Source: JBFMAI01 sp040755725
Lineage (GTDB): Bacteria > Planctomycetota > Phycisphaerae > UBA1845 > Fen-1342
DNA length: 64,000 bases
Assembly (NCBI GenBank): GCA_040755725.1
Contig: JBFMAI010000030.1
Span: forward strand, 1 to 64,000
Direction: 5' to 3'
Shown here: positions 55,931-64,000 of the stretch, in pieces
How positions within the stretch are numbered: position 1 is the stretch's first letter
Layout: each line of letters opens with the position of its first letter
Notes under the pieces: generated by a model
Seen by the model: only the letters and a program-made list of their open reading frames with translations
Databases searched by the model: none
What the model was told of the DNA's origin: nothing
Position numbers and translations under genes: made by a program

Positions 55931-56740
55931 ATGCCCACGCAGCCGCCGCTCGACCCGATGGACGAACTTGGACTGCCTCGGACGGCGCTGCCGCGGCACG
56001 TGGCGATCATCATGGACGGCAATGGGCGCTGGGCCCAACAGCGCGGCTTGGCCCGCATCGAGGGGCACCGGCATGCCGGCGCCGCCGTCCGCGACATCGT
56101 GACGCACGCGGCCCGGTTGGGGCTCGAGTGCCTGACGCTGTACAGCTTCAGTCTGGAGAACTGGCGGCGGCCGCGCGACGAAGTGAACGGGCTGATGGCG
56201 CTGTACGCCGAGTATCTCGCCTCGGAGCGCCAGGAAATACTCGATAACGGCATTCGGCTGGTGCAGATCGGGACGCGGGCGGGGCTGCCGGCCGAAGTCT
56301 TGCGGGAACTGGACCTTACCGCCAACATGAGCTGCCAAAACAAGGGTCTGACGCTCTGTTTGGCACTGAACTACGGCTCGCGGGCGGAGATCACCGAGGC
56401 CGTGCGGCAAATCGCCGGGCGTGTGGCCGCGGGTGGGCTCCGGCCCGAGGATATTCGGGAGCAGGACATCAGCGCGGCCCTGTACACGGCCGGCTTGCCG
56501 GACCCGGACTTGGTGATTCGAACAGCGGGTGAGATGCGCGTCAGCAATTTCCTGTTGTGGCAGATCAGCTATGCCGAGCTGCACGTCACGCCCGTGCTGT
56601 GGCCCGACTTCCGCAAGGAGCACTTCAACGCGGCGCTGCGGGACTATGCACAGCGAGTGCGGCGTTTCGGCGGCGTGGTAGGGGAGCCCCCTCGGTCGGT
56701 CTCCCCGCCTTGCGATGGCTGCCCGGGCGGCGCCCGTTGA
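55931..56740 (+). CDS. uppS: Undecaprenyl (isoprenyl) diphosphate synthase
   Basis: This cis-prenyltransferase makes the C55 lipid carrier for cell-wall and O-antigen sugars. LPRHVAIIMDGNGRWAQQRGLARIEGHRHAG contains the catalytic Asp and the diphosphate-binding Arg. LTLYSFSLENWRRPRDEV and the C-terminal DPDLVIRTAGEMRVSNFLLWQISYAELHVTPVLWPDF are diagnostic. The 269-residue length is slightly above average because of the C-terminal tail. It is followed by cdsA after 18 bp. Confidence 0.95.
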   Translation: MPTQPPLDPMDELGLPRTALPRHVAIIMDGNGRWAQQRGLARIEGHRHAGAAVRDIVTHAARLGLECLTLYSFSLENWRRPRDEVNGLMALYAEYLASERQEILDNGIRLVQIGTRAGLPAEVLRELDLTANMSCQNKGLTLCLALNYGSRAEITEAVRQIAGRVAAGGLRPEDIREQDISAALYTAGLPDPDLVIRTAGEMRVSNFLLWQISYAELHVTPVLWPDFRKEHFNAALRDYAQRVRRFGGVVGEPPRSVSPPCDGCPGGAR

Positions 56741-56758
56741 CCGGGTCGGATAGTTCCT

Positions 56759-57706
56759 ATGGGCAAGCGCATCATTGTCGGCACGTCGCTGGCCGCGCTC
56801 CTGATCGCCCTGCTGGCGGCGGACGGCTGGCTGGCCGCGCGCCCGACCGTGCGGATTCTGCTCCCGGGATCGAGTTTTGACCTCGGACCGTGGCTGTGCG
56901 AGGGGGCCATCTGCACACTCATCGTTCTGGTCCTGACGGTAGCGGCCACCCATGAGCTGGTTCACCTCGCCCGCACACGTGGGCATCGGCCGTTTGGGCT
57001 CACCGCGCAGGCGTTTGCCGCGGCCCTGGTGGTCGGTCCGTACGTCTCGCTGAACCTGTCGCCGATCACCGGGGGGTACGATGAGTCGTGGGGGCTGCTC
57101 GCGATGGCCGTGGCGCTGGGCTTCGTGTTCCTGCTCCAGGCGTGGCGTCACCGCACGACCAACGCGATGGAGAATCTGGCATTTACAATATTCATTATCT
57201 TCTACTCTGGGGGCCTGGCGGGCTTCATGACGAAGCTACGCTTGGAGATTGGCGGCAGCACCGGGGTCGTCGTGCTCATGTTCTCGGTGTTCCTTGTGAA
57301 GATGACGGACACGGGGGCCTACTTCGTCGGCCGAGCGGTGGGGCGCCACAAAATGATCCCTTGGCTTAGCCCTAAAAAGACCTGGGAAGGATTCTTCGGT
57401 GGGATCATTGTCACGCTGCTGTGCGCGCTAGCGGTCGGTTCGTGGCTGCACAGTGGCGGGCTGCTCAAGTTCCGGGCCGAATCAGTCTCTATCCCATTTA
57501 TGATGCTATGTTTAGGTCTTCTGCTGGGGCTTTTCTCAACGGCCGGAGACCTCGCCGCCTCACTTCTCAAGCGTGACGCAGCCGTCAAGGACTCGGGGCA
57601 CACGTTCCCGGGGCTGGGCGGCGTTCTGGATGTCGTTGACTCACCTCTGCTGGCCGCCCCGGTGGCCTGGCTGTACTGGACGCGCCTGTTCCACGTCGTG
57701 TCGTAG
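56759..57706 (+). CDS. cdsA: Phosphatidate cytidylyltransferase
   Basis: CdsA makes CDP-diacylglycerol from phosphatidate and CTP at the inner membrane. The signature SLLKRDAAVKDSGHTFPGLGGVLDVVDS matches S-x-x-K-R-x4-K-D-x-x. About eight hydrophobic helices are visible, and KMTDTGAYFVGRAVGRHKMIPWLSPKKTWEGFFGG is the second conserved block. The uppS-cdsA order is widely conserved. Confidence 0.94.
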   Translation: MGKRIIVGTSLAALLIALLAADGWLAARPTVRILLPGSSFDLGPWLCEGAICTLIVLVLTVAATHELVHLARTRGHRPFGLTAQAFAAALVVGPYVSLNLSPITGGYDESWGLLAMAVALGFVFLLQAWRHRTTNAMENLAFTIFIIFYSGGLAGFMTKLRLEIGGSTGVVVLMFSVFLVKMTDTGAYFVGRAVGRHKMIPWLSPKKTWEGFFGGIIVTLLCALAVGSWLHSGGLLKFRAESVSIPFMMLCLGLLLGLFSTAGDLAASLLKRDAAVKDSGHTFPGLGGVLDVVDSPLLAAPVAWLYWTRLFHVVS

Positions 57707-57843
57707 CGTCTCGGGCGGACCTTGACCCCAATAAATAGGGCCTGTAGCCGGAAGACGCTACTGCGTAGCGGTCCGCATTCGGCACGCGCCAAGAGCAGGC
57801 ACGCGTAAACGCCAGAATACGTCCGAAAATCCGTCAAAAAAAC

Positions 57844-57872
57844 TTGCGTCTCGTGGCAACCGGTGGTATTCT
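57844..57872 (+). promoter_or_regulatory. Probable mraZ promoter
   Basis: TTGCGT (57844-57849) and TATTCT (57867-57872) are separated by 17 bases, 55 bp upstream of the mraZ start. The -10 matches the consensus at four of six positions. It lies just upstream of the MraZ box. Confidence 0.5.
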
Positions 57873-57890
57873 ATCCCTATCGGAATAAGT

Positions 57891-57910
57891 CAAGTGGCGG
57901 AAAGTGGCGG
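57891..57910 (+). promoter_or_regulatory. MraZ box: two 10-bp direct repeats
   Basis: The units CAAGTGGCGG and AAAGTGGCGG follow each other exactly, one helical turn apart. In other bacteria MraZ binds tandem AAAGTGG-N3 repeats upstream of its own gene. Two partial TGGCGG copies follow at 57918 and 57935. The position between promoter and start codon fits autorepression. Confidence 0.75.
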
Positions 57911-57927
57911 ACGTTGCTGGCGGGCAG

Positions 57928-58434
57928 ATGTTTCTGGCGGGCACCTACGAACTGACTATCGACGCGAAGAACCGCCTGTCGGTCCCGTTCGGCATCCGCC
58001 GCAAGCTCTCCGAGGATCGCGACGGCCAGGCCTTCTACGTGCTGCCGGGTCGTCGCCCGGGAACGCTGGCCCTGTACCCGGAGAAGTACTACGAACGTCT
58101 GCGTGGCGACCTGCCCCCGGACGACAGCCTGTCCGACGCGGCGTACGAGTATCGCCAGTTCGAGTATTCGCAGAGTGCGCTGCTCGAACCCGATGGGCAG
58201 GGGCGGGTGCTCATCCCGGAACGTTTGCTCAAGCGGGCCGGCCTGGACAAGGACGTCGTGCTGATCGCCGTGCGAGACCACCTGGAGCTGTGGCGACGAG
58301 CGGACTTCGAGGAGTTCGAGCGGCGTCAGTGGCAGGACTACCCGCAGCAGCGTGCGCGGGCGATGGCCGAGATGAAAGAACTCGCGGCCCGGTGCGAGGC
58401 CGGGAGCGAAGACGATAGCCGCCGTGACGGCTGA
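57928..58434 (+). CDS. mraZ: Division and cell wall cluster repressor MraZ
   Basis: MraZ is the DNA-binding regulator of the dcw cluster. The ATG at 57928 gives MFLAGTYELTIDAKNRLSVPFGIRRKL, the first SpoVT-AbrB-like half, and LLEPDGQGRVLIPERLLKRAGLDKDVVLIAVRDHLELW is the second. An in-frame GTG at 57904 is unlikely because it would place the operator inside the gene. It is the first gene of the cluster here and is preceded by a clear MraZ box. Confidence 0.92.
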   Translation: MFLAGTYELTIDAKNRLSVPFGIRRKLSEDRDGQAFYVLPGRRPGTLALYPEKYYERLRGDLPPDDSLSDAAYEYRQFEYSQSALLEPDGQGRVLIPERLLKRAGLDKDVVLIAVRDHLELWRRADFEEFERRQWQDYPQQRARAMAEMKELAARCEAGSEDDSRRDG

Positions 58435-58759
58435 GCGAACGTTGGTGCGGTTGGGTTTCGTGACCTTGGGTTGCGGTCAGGACTGGCGCGGCTGACCCGG
58501 CAACCCGCCGATACGTGGACGGCGCGAGCGATCCTCGCCGTGGGTAGCGAGGATTGATGGAGCACGGAAGCGTCGCGCCCCCACGGGGCAGTCGTACGGG
58601 ACTGTCCACCTTGGGGCCGTCCGCAGGCCAGGGAGGGCACGCGGCGGCCATCGCTCTCACTGCCGGTCCGCAGCGAGTGAAAGCACGGTACCCGGTGGTG
58701 GGCACCATGTCCAGTGGTAACTCCCCTGGTCAGCCCGAGACGGTCTGCGCGCCGCCGGC
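58435..58759 (+). ncRNA. Unexplained, strongly structured spacer between mraZ and rsmH
   Basis: This 325-bp stretch has no credible gene but many consecutive potential hairpins. The best are GGGTTGCGGTCAG pairing with CTGACCCGGCAACCC (58468-58507), ATCCTCGC with GCGAGGAT (near 58530-58556), GGCAGTC with GACTGTCC (near 58594-58612), and GGTACCC with GGGCACC (near 58688-58707). RNase P RNA, tmRNA and common riboswitch motifs were looked for and not found. It could be a structured leader for the dcw genes or a decayed repeat. Confidence 0.35.
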
Positions 58760-59707
58760 GTGTGGAAAGCCGACGTGGTCTTGGTGCCGCACGAACATCG
58801 GCCGGTGTTGTTGGACGCGGTGGTCCGGCTGCTCGGTCCGACGCCGGGGCAGGTGGTCCTCGACGGGACCGTGGGGCTGGGCGGACATGCGGCGGCGCTG
58901 TGGCCGTTGACCCAGCCCGGCGGACGGTACATCGGGTTGGACCTGGATGAAGCCATGCTGGCAGAGGCGCGGGCACGGCTGGCGGCGGTTGGGGGGAGCG
59001 GGCTGTCGCTGTATCAGGCCAATTTCGCCGACTTCCCCGAAGTGCTGGCGCGGGAAGGGTTGACGGCCGTTGACCATGTGCTGCTGGACCTGGGCGTGAA
59101 CTCGGCCCAGTTGGCCGACGCCGGGCGTGGCTTCTCCTTTGAACGGGACGGCCCCCTCGACATGCGGTTCGATCAACGGGCGGAGCGGTGCGCGCTCGAC
59201 TTGGTGAACCGCTTGTCGGAGCGGGAGTTGTCCGACCTGTTCTACGAGAACGCGCAGGAGTCCAACAGCCGGCGGATTGCGCGGCGAATCTGCCAGGTGC
59301 GGCATGAAGGGAGAATCACGACCACGCTGGCGCTGGCGCGTGCGGTCGCGTCGGCCGTGCCGGGGGTGGGGCACCCGGGGCGACTGCACCCGGCCACCCG
59401 GGTGTTCCAGGCCCTCCGCATCGCGGTCAACGACGAGTTGGGCAATCTGCGGCGGTTTCTGGGGCACGTGGTGGAGCACTTGCGGGCAGGCGGGCGGCTG
59501 GCGGTGATCAGTTTTCACAGCTTGGAAGATGGAATTGTGAAGCAGTTCCTGCGGTCGGAACGGGCCGCCGGCCGGATGGAGGAGATCACGCGTCGGCCGG
59601 TGGTCGCGGAGGCCGAGGAGCGGGAGAACAACCCGCGGAGCCGCAGCGCGAAGCTGCGCGTCGCGCAGCGCGTGGAGAAGGGAAGTTCATGCGGAGCGTC
59701 GTCATGA
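58760..59707 (+). CDS. rsmH: 16S rRNA (cytosine-1402-N4)-methyltransferase RsmH
   Basis: RsmH (MraW) methylates C1402 of 16S rRNA using SAM. HEHRPVLLDAVVRLLGPTPGQVVLDGTVGLGGHAAAL contains the SAM loop, and DHVLLDLGVNSAQL, RGFSFERDGPLDMRFD, HPATRVFQALRIAVNDELGNL and VISFHSLEDGIVKQFL are diagnostic. The true start is uncertain: GTG at 58760 is used, but downstream GTGs at 58775 and 58784 also fit. Confidence 0.94.
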   Translation: MWKADVVLVPHEHRPVLLDAVVRLLGPTPGQVVLDGTVGLGGHAAALWPLTQPGGRYIGLDLDEAMLAEARARLAAVGGSGLSLYQANFADFPEVLAREGLTAVDHVLLDLGVNSAQLADAGRGFSFERDGPLDMRFDQRAERCALDLVNRLSERELSDLFYENAQESNSRRIARRICQVRHEGRITTTLALARAVASAVPGVGHPGRLHPATRVFQALRIAVNDELGNLRRFLGHVVEHLRAGGRLAVISFHSLEDGIVKQFLRSERAAGRMEEITRRPVVAEAEERENNPRSRSAKLRVAQRVEKGSSCGASS

Positions 59708-59747
59708 CAACGTGGGCACGGATGCCGAGCACGCCGTTCTCCCTGCT

Positions 59748-59772
59748 CGCGCGGGGGCCGGCGCCCCGCGCG
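59748..59772 (+). repeat. Strong GC hairpin between rsmH and the LysM gene
   Basis: CGCGCGGGG and CCCCGCGCG are perfect 9-base arms with a 7-base loop. No T-run follows, so it is not a clear terminator. It may modulate the distal dcw genes. Confidence 0.45.
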
Positions 59773-59826
59773 CGAGAGACCTCTATTGAAACGTCGTTGA
59801 GCAGACCGGCACGCAAGGAGGCGGCG

Positions 59827-60708
59827 ATGGCGCTGAGCGTCAAGGCGGCGATGTTGTTGTGCATGGGTTTCATCGGGGCCATCTCCTGGGTAGCCAACCA
59901 GGTCGAGCGGCCGCGGATCGGCGTGACCTCGCCCCTCACCGTCGGCACGCCGGTCGATTTTGCGCGGGCGTTGGGGGCGGCCGCGACGCTGACCGAAGGG
60001 GACGCGGACCGCCGAGCGGCGTGGGTCCGCCGTTTCGAACGGCCCAACGCGCTGGATGCGCAAGCCGCGACGAACCGGGCCGCTGACGTTGCGCTGGCGG
60101 TGTGGTCCCCCGAGGCGCCGGTGGCGGAGGGGGCACCGCCCGCGACGCTTCCGCCCCTGGTGGGGTTGGAGCTGAGCGAGGGCTTGGCGGCGGCGGAACC
60201 TGGCGGCCCGGTGGGTGACATCCCGGTGGCGGCGGAAATCGCGGCGGACGCGGGTGACATGGGGAGCACGGCGTCGGTCTCCCAGCGCCTGTCTGCGCGC
60301 TCGTACCGCGTGGTGCGGGGTGACACGCTCACCGGCATTGCCCGACGGCACTGGAACTCGGACGACCGACGGCTCGTTGCGGCGCTGGTCACCGCCAATC
60401 CGCAGTTGGCGGACCGCAGGGGCGGGCGGATTCTTGTGGGGGAGGAGTTGCGGATTCCCGACTTGGCCCAGGCGGCGGGAAGCCTCCCGGCGTCGGAAGT
60501 GGCCGGGGCGGTGCCGCTCCCCACGACGGGGGGCGAGCAGTGGTATACCATACGGCGCAACGACACGTTGGCCGACATCGCACAGCGGTTCTTGAACGAC
60601 AGCGGCCGGTGGCGTGAAATCGCGGAGCTGAACGGCCTGAAGCCGCACAAGATCGTGCCCGGCACGCGGATCAAGCTGCCGCCGGTGATCCGGCTGGCGC
60701 GCGGCTAG
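59827..60708 (+). CDS. Membrane-anchored LysM peptidoglycan-binding protein
   Basis: The start at 59827 has a perfect AGGAGG five bases upstream and opens with an N-terminal membrane segment (KAAMLLCMGFIGAISWVAN). A low-complexity Ala/Glu/Pro region leads to two LysM domains: RVVRGDTLTGIARRHWNSDDRRLVAALVTANPQLAD and YTIRRNDTLADIAQRFLNDSGRWREIAELNGLKPHKIVPGT. LysM binds GlcNAc-containing glycans. Its place between rsmH and the ftsL-like gene, where ftsL usually follows directly, suggests a wall-linked role. Confidence 0.88.
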   Translation: MALSVKAAMLLCMGFIGAISWVANQVERPRIGVTSPLTVGTPVDFARALGAAATLTEGDADRRAAWVRRFERPNALDAQAATNRAADVALAVWSPEAPVAEGAPPATLPPLVGLELSEGLAAAEPGGPVGDIPVAAEIAADAGDMGSTASVSQRLSARSYRVVRGDTLTGIARRHWNSDDRRLVAALVTANPQLADRRGGRILVGEELRIPDLAQAAGSLPASEVAGAVPLPTTGGEQWYTIRRNDTLADIAQRFLNDSGRWREIAELNGLKPHKIVPGTRIKLPPVIRLARG

Positions 60709-60753
60709 ACGGGCGCCGGGGCGGGTCGGGCCGGCGCCGCGGCAGGACCTGGC

Positions 60754-61056
60754 ATGACGTTGTTCCGCATGACGGTGGTGCTGGCGGGCGGACTGGTGCT
60801 GCTGCTGGCGGTGGTGATCCTGCGAGCCGAGACGACCCGTCTGCACTACGAGGTATCGCGGTGCGAGCGGCAGGCAGAGTCACTGCGCCAGCAGCTTCTT
60901 GAATCGGAGCTGGAGTTGGCCCGGCTCAAGAACCCGGTCCGGCTGCGCCAACGGATGCAGGAGGCCGTCAGCCGGCTGGTCGAGGAACCGCCGGCGGAGT
61001 CGCCGGCGCGCCCGGCGCCTGCTCCGGTGCCGGCCCGCAAGCGTGAGCGTCGCTGA
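60754..61056 (+). CDS. ftsL: FtsL-like cell-division protein
   Basis: A 100-residue protein with one membrane helix (MTVVLAGGLVLLLAVVILRAET) and an extracytoplasmic coiled coil (YEVSRCERQAESLRQQLLESELELARLKNPVRLRQRM). Size, topology and position directly upstream of ftsI are those of FtsL, but the sequence itself is not diagnostic. The C-terminus is a Pro/Ala/Arg tail. An R1 repeat begins at its TGA stop. Confidence 0.65.
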   Translation: MTLFRMTVVLAGGLVLLLAVVILRAETTRLHYEVSRCERQAESLRQQLLESELELARLKNPVRLRQRMQEAVSRLVEEPPAESPARPAPAPVPARKRERR

Positions 61057-61170
61057 ATGGGCGGGCGCGCTGGGCCGGCGCAGCCGGGGAGGGCGAGTTT
61101 CCCGGCGCGCCGCGGCTCGGCAGTCCCACCATGCCGGGATCGCCCTGCGGCGCCGCATGTTCGCGCGCCT
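61054..61170. repeat. Intergenic repeat family R1, copy C
   Basis: The copy begins TGAATGG, whose TGA is the ftsL stop, then GGGAGGGCGAG, GCGCCGCGGCTCGG, AGTCCC, GCCGGGATCG and ends GCCGCATGTTCGCGCG. The right half matches copy E (5110-5178), the ends match copies A and B. It fills most of the gap to ftsI. Confidence 0.75.
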
Positions 61171-61248
61171 GGTTTGGTCGCGGGACGCGAGTTGTGTCGG
61201 AGCACTCGGGCGCGGCATGGGTGTGACCGGGGAACGGAGGCACGGGGC

Positions 61249-63033
61249 ATGCGCAGCGGCCTGGTCTTGTCGGCGGCGGTCGCGGTGTTGCTGGCCGGTG
61301 GAGCGACACGCCTGGCCTACATTCAAGTTCGGCAGGGGGAGGCCTTGCGGGAACGGGCGGAGCGGCAGCAGCGCGTGACGCGGGTGATCCCGGCACGCCG
61401 CGGCGAAATCCTGGATACGCGCGGCCGCGTCCTGGCCGGGACCGTGCGGCGGCCGTCGGTGTTCGTGGACCCGTACCTGGTCAGCGACACCCGGTTTGCC
61501 GCCTACAGTGTGGCGCCGGTGTTGGGTTTGTCGGCGGCCGAGTTGGAGCAGCAGCTCGACACCTGGCAGGCGGAGGGCCTGCGTTTCGTTTGGCTGAAGC
61601 GGCGGGTTTCGGACGAAGTGGCAGCGGCCGTCCGGACGGTCGTGGAATCGCGGCGTTTGCGGGCGTTTGACATTCAGGATGAGTCCGTGCGTGTTTATCC
61701 GCAGGGTCGGGTGGCCCCGCACGTGCTCGGCTTTGTCGGCGTGGACCTGCAGGGGTTGGCCGGAATCGAGGCCACCTTCGACGAGACGCTGAGCGGCACC
61801 CCCGGGCGATGGACGGCGACCGTCGACGCCGGGCGGCGGCGGGTGCGGTCGCGGCACGACGAGTTTGAGCCTGCGGTGGACGGCGGCACGGTGGTCCTGA
61901 CGCTCGACGCCTACATTCAGCAGATCACGCAGGACACGCTGCGCCGCGCGTTCGACAAGCACAAGCCGGAGTGGATCAGCGCGGTCGTCATGGACCCGCA
62001 CTCCGGCGAGGTGCTGGCGATGGCCACCGTTCCCGACTTTGCGCCGGACGAGGCCATCCCGGCGAACTTCAACGATTGGACCCCGGCCCAACGCGAGGCC
62101 CGCGCGGCGCTGTGGCGGAACCGGGCGGTGAGCGATTCGTTCGAGCCGGGCAGCATCTTCAAGCCGTTCGTGGCCAGTTGCGCCTTAGATGAAGGCCTGG
62201 TGCGCCTCGACGAGGTGTTCGCCATCAACGGCCCGGTGCGCAGCTTCGGCCGGCGGACCATCCGCGACGTCCATGCCTACGGTTCGCTGACACTGCATGA
62301 GGTCATCAGCAAGTCCAGCAACATCGGCATGGGGCTGGTCGGGGCACGCTGCGGGATGGACCGCTTGCACCGCTACGTTCGCTCGTTCGGCTTCGGCGAC
62401 CTGACGGGGATCGACCTGCCCGGGGAACACACGGGGCTGGTGCAGGACTTCTCGCGCTGGAACCCGTCCTTCTCGCCCCAGTCCATTCCCATCGGCCAGG
62501 AGATCGCGGTGACCCCCATCCAGGTTGTTACCGCGTTCAGTGCCTTCTGCAACGGGGGCCTGTTGCTGCGGCCGCGCATCGTGCGGGGCGTGATCGGCCC
62601 CGACGGGCAGACGTGGGAAGACTGGTCGGCCCCGGTGGCCGTTCGCCGGGTGCTCAGCGAAGAGACCGCGGAGGCGTTCCGGCTGCGGGCCCTGGTGGAG
62701 ACGGTCCGGGAAGGGAGCGGCAAGTCCGCCGCGCTGGACGAATACCAGGTTTTCGGCAAGACCGGGACGGCCCAGATTGCGACGCCGGGGGGGCGGGGGT
62801 ACTTGTCGGGGCAGTACGTGGGTTCGTTCGTCGGGGGGGCGCCGTCGGACCGTCCGCGCGTGGTCGTGCTGGTGTCGATTTACAAGCCGACGCGGGAGGG
62901 GTATTACGGTGGGGTGGTCGCGGCCCCCGTGGTGCGGGAGATCATCGCGGAGACGCTGGCCTATATGCAGGTGCCGCCCGAGTTGGTTCCCGAGGTGTCG
63001 CCGGGGCCGGCCGGGGTGGGCCGCCGACGCTGA
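61249..63033 (+). CDS. ftsI: Septal peptidoglycan transpeptidase FtsI/PBP3-type
   Basis: This class B penicillin-binding protein cross-links septal wall. An N-terminal membrane anchor (LVLSAAVAVLLAGGATRLAYI) is followed by the dimerisation domain with RRGEILDTRGRVLAGT and the transpeptidase domain. The active-site motifs are intact: SxxK in FEPGSIFKPF (Ser302), SxN in SKSSNIGM (Ser356-Asn358) and KTG in VFGKTGTAQ (Lys504). The ATG at 61249 has GGAGG upstream. The 594-residue length is typical. Its presence argues for a conventional division wall. Confidence 0.94.
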   Translation: MRSGLVLSAAVAVLLAGGATRLAYIQVRQGEALRERAERQQRVTRVIPARRGEILDTRGRVLAGTVRRPSVFVDPYLVSDTRFAAYSVAPVLGLSAAELEQQLDTWQAEGLRFVWLKRRVSDEVAAAVRTVVESRRLRAFDIQDESVRVYPQGRVAPHVLGFVGVDLQGLAGIEATFDETLSGTPGRWTATVDAGRRRVRSRHDEFEPAVDGGTVVLTLDAYIQQITQDTLRRAFDKHKPEWISAVVMDPHSGEVLAMATVPDFAPDEAIPANFNDWTPAQREARAALWRNRAVSDSFEPGSIFKPFVASCALDEGLVRLDEVFAINGPVRSFGRRTIRDVHAYGSLTLHEVISKSSNIGMGLVGARCGMDRLHRYVRSFGFGDLTGIDLPGEHTGLVQDFSRWNPSFSPQSIPIGQEIAVTPIQVVTAFSAFCNGGLLLRPRIVRGVIGPDGQTWEDWSAPVAVRRVLSEETAEAFRLRALVETVREGSGKSAALDEYQVFGKTGTAQIATPGGRGYLSGQYVGSFVGGAPSDRPRVVVLVSIYKPTREGYYGGVVAAPVVREIIAETLAYMQVPPELVPEVSPGPAGVGRRR

Positions 63034-63052
63034 CGCGGCGCGGAGACCAGGG

Positions 63053-64000
63053 ATGGCGTGCAGTACGATGACGCGCGGCGGAACGGGACAAGGCGAGCGA
63101 ACGTTGGGTGGACTGCTGGCGGGGCTCGTGCCCGCGGAGGAGCTCCGCGGGCGCGCCGACCAGCGGGTCAGCGGGGTGTTCGACGACTCGCGGCAGGTGC
63201 GGCCGGGCGGGCTCTTTGTCGCCGTGTGCGGCACCAGCGCGGACGGTCGGCGATTCGTCGAGGACGCGGTCCGTCGCGGGGCGGCGGGGATCGTGGGGGA
63301 GGGTCTGCCGGATACGGGGGCGGCGCTGGCGGTCCGCGTGCCGGATGCCCGCGCGGCGCTGACGCAGTTGGCGCTCCGCTGGCACGGTCTGGCGGCGGAC
63401 GGCTGCGCGGGGCTGCGGCTGGCGGCCGTCACGGGCACCAACGGCAAGAGCACGACGGCCTTCATGGTGCGGGCGATCCTGCGGGCGGCAGGGCGGAAGT
63501 GCGGCATGTTGGGGACGGTCCACTACGACCTGTGTGGGCGCAGTGTGACGGCCCGCCTGACGACGCCCGGCCCGCTCGAGCTCGCGGGGTATCTGCGGGA
63601 GTGCGCGGACGCGGGCGCCGACGCCGCCGTGATGGAAGTCTCGAGCCACGCGCTGGACCAGAAACGGACGGACGGGCTGCGGTTCGCGGCGGCGGCGTTC
63701 ACCAATCTGACGGGTGACCACCTCGATTACCACGGGACGTTGGAGAGCTACCGGGCGGCGAAACGGCGGCTGTTCCAGGGGCTGGGGCCCGAGGCGGTGG
63801 CGGTCGTCAACCGCGACGACGCCAGCCACGAGTTCCTGCTGGAGGGGTGCCGAGCGCGGGTGGTGACGTTCGGCCTGGAGCAGCCCGCGGACATCAGCGC
63901 GCGGATCACGCGCAGCACCAGCCAGGGGACGTTCTATCGACTGCGGCTGGAGGGACGCGAGCTCGTGCTGGAGAACGCGGTGGTGGGGCGACACAACGTG
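63053..64000 (+). CDS. murE: UDP-N-acetylmuramoyl-tripeptide synthetase MurE, 3' partial
   Basis: MurE adds the third amino acid, usually meso-diaminopimelate or Lys, to the wall precursor. The ATP loop AVTGTNGKSTTAFM, the N-terminal DSRQVRPGGLFVAV, LTTPGPLELAGYL, VMEVSSHALDQKR and FTNLTGDHLDYHGTLESY are all Mur-ligase/MurE motifs. The frame runs off the window end, so the C-terminal domain, including the DNPR/DDPR residue that indicates the third amino acid, is not seen. The start is ATG at 63053 with GGAG upstream; ATG 63068 is in the same frame. Confidence 0.93.
   Translation, partial: MACSTMTRGGTGQGERTLGGLLAGLVPAEELRGRADQRVSGVFDDSRQVRPGGLFVAVCGTSADGRRFVEDAVRRGAAGIVGEGLPDTGAALAVRVPDARAALTQLALRWHGLAADGCAGLRLAAVTGTNGKSTTAFMVRAILRAAGRKCGMLGTVHYDLCGRSVTARLTTPGPLELAGYLRECADAGADAAVMEVSSHALDQKRTDGLRFAAAAFTNLTGDHLDYHGTLESYRAAKRRLFQGLGPEAVAVVNRDDASHEFLLEGCRARVVTFGLEQPADISARITRSTSQGTFYRLRLEGRELVLENAVVGRHNV

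Noticed and set aside
57904..57927. GTG at 57904 as the mraZ start
   Set aside because: It would put the direct-repeat operator in the gene and add eight residues not seen in MraZ proteins; the ATG at 57928 opens exactly at the conserved MFxG motif.
58435..58759. RNase P RNA, tmRNA or a cobalamin-type riboswitch between mraZ and rsmH
   Set aside because: The conserved blocks (GAGGAAAGTC and ACAGAAA for RNase P, tRNA-like ends for tmRNA, the B12-box for cobalamin) are not present.

Overview
The window reads as one contiguous chromosomal stretch of a high-GC Gram-negative bacterium. The best guess is a member of the Planctomycetota/PVC group, more Phycisphaerae-like than Planctomycetia-like. 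The grounds are two PEP-CTERM surface proteins, a dockerin-type secreted protein, an LpxI homologue, an alternative complex III operon joined to a cytochrome oxidase, many short intergenic palindromes, and a division and wall cluster that still has ftsL- and ftsI-like genes. This assignment is inference. No rRNA or tRNA gene was recognised.

Layout. Positions 1-11.5 kb hold a peroxiredoxin (5' partial), pyrF, an IS5-type transposase relic, an aspartyl protease, an alpha/beta hydrolase-like protein with an altered active site, an ECF sigma/anti-sigma pair, an MDR oxidoreductase, an NtrC-type regulator and alanine dehydrogenase. Positions 11.5-28.3 kb hold an HlyD adaptor with an ABC ATPase, an RluA-type pseudouridine synthase coupled to a fused diadenylate cyclase/YbbR protein, yggS, a stand-alone Clp N-domain protein, plsY, nrdR coupled to an ATP-cone protein, an MBL hydrolase, a BatA-like VWA protein, a histidine kinase, gpsA and a metallophosphoesterase. 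Positions 28.3-39.9 kb hold a membrane TPR protein, two PEP-CTERM proteins, a Bfd-like protein, a methyltransferase, lpxI, a five-S1-domain protein, a dockerin protein and a Ca/Na antiporter.

Positions 40.0-52.7 kb form a respiratory operon: actA, actB, actC, a fused actD-actE, actF, a small membrane protein, a SCO copper chaperone, coxB with a C-terminal cytochrome c, and an A2-type coxA. Quinol would be oxidised by the ACIII proteins and electrons passed through c-type hemes to the oxidase. No subunit III or IV gene follows. Positions 52.8-64 kb hold a large unknown protein, purA-uppS-cdsA, and the mraZ-rsmH-LysM-ftsL-ftsI-murE cluster. murE runs off the window.

The most unusual feature is the density and variety of short inverted-repeat elements. 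Every junction of 60 bp or more in the respiratory operon carries inverted-repeat structure, mostly of a different sequence type each time. Two palindrome types also lie in frame inside actB, adding codons to the protein. A further family recurs beside stop codons elsewhere in the window. Other points of note are the CdaA-CdaR-like fusion with an altered DGA motif, a probable MraZ operator, and a strongly structured 325-bp spacer between mraZ and rsmH.
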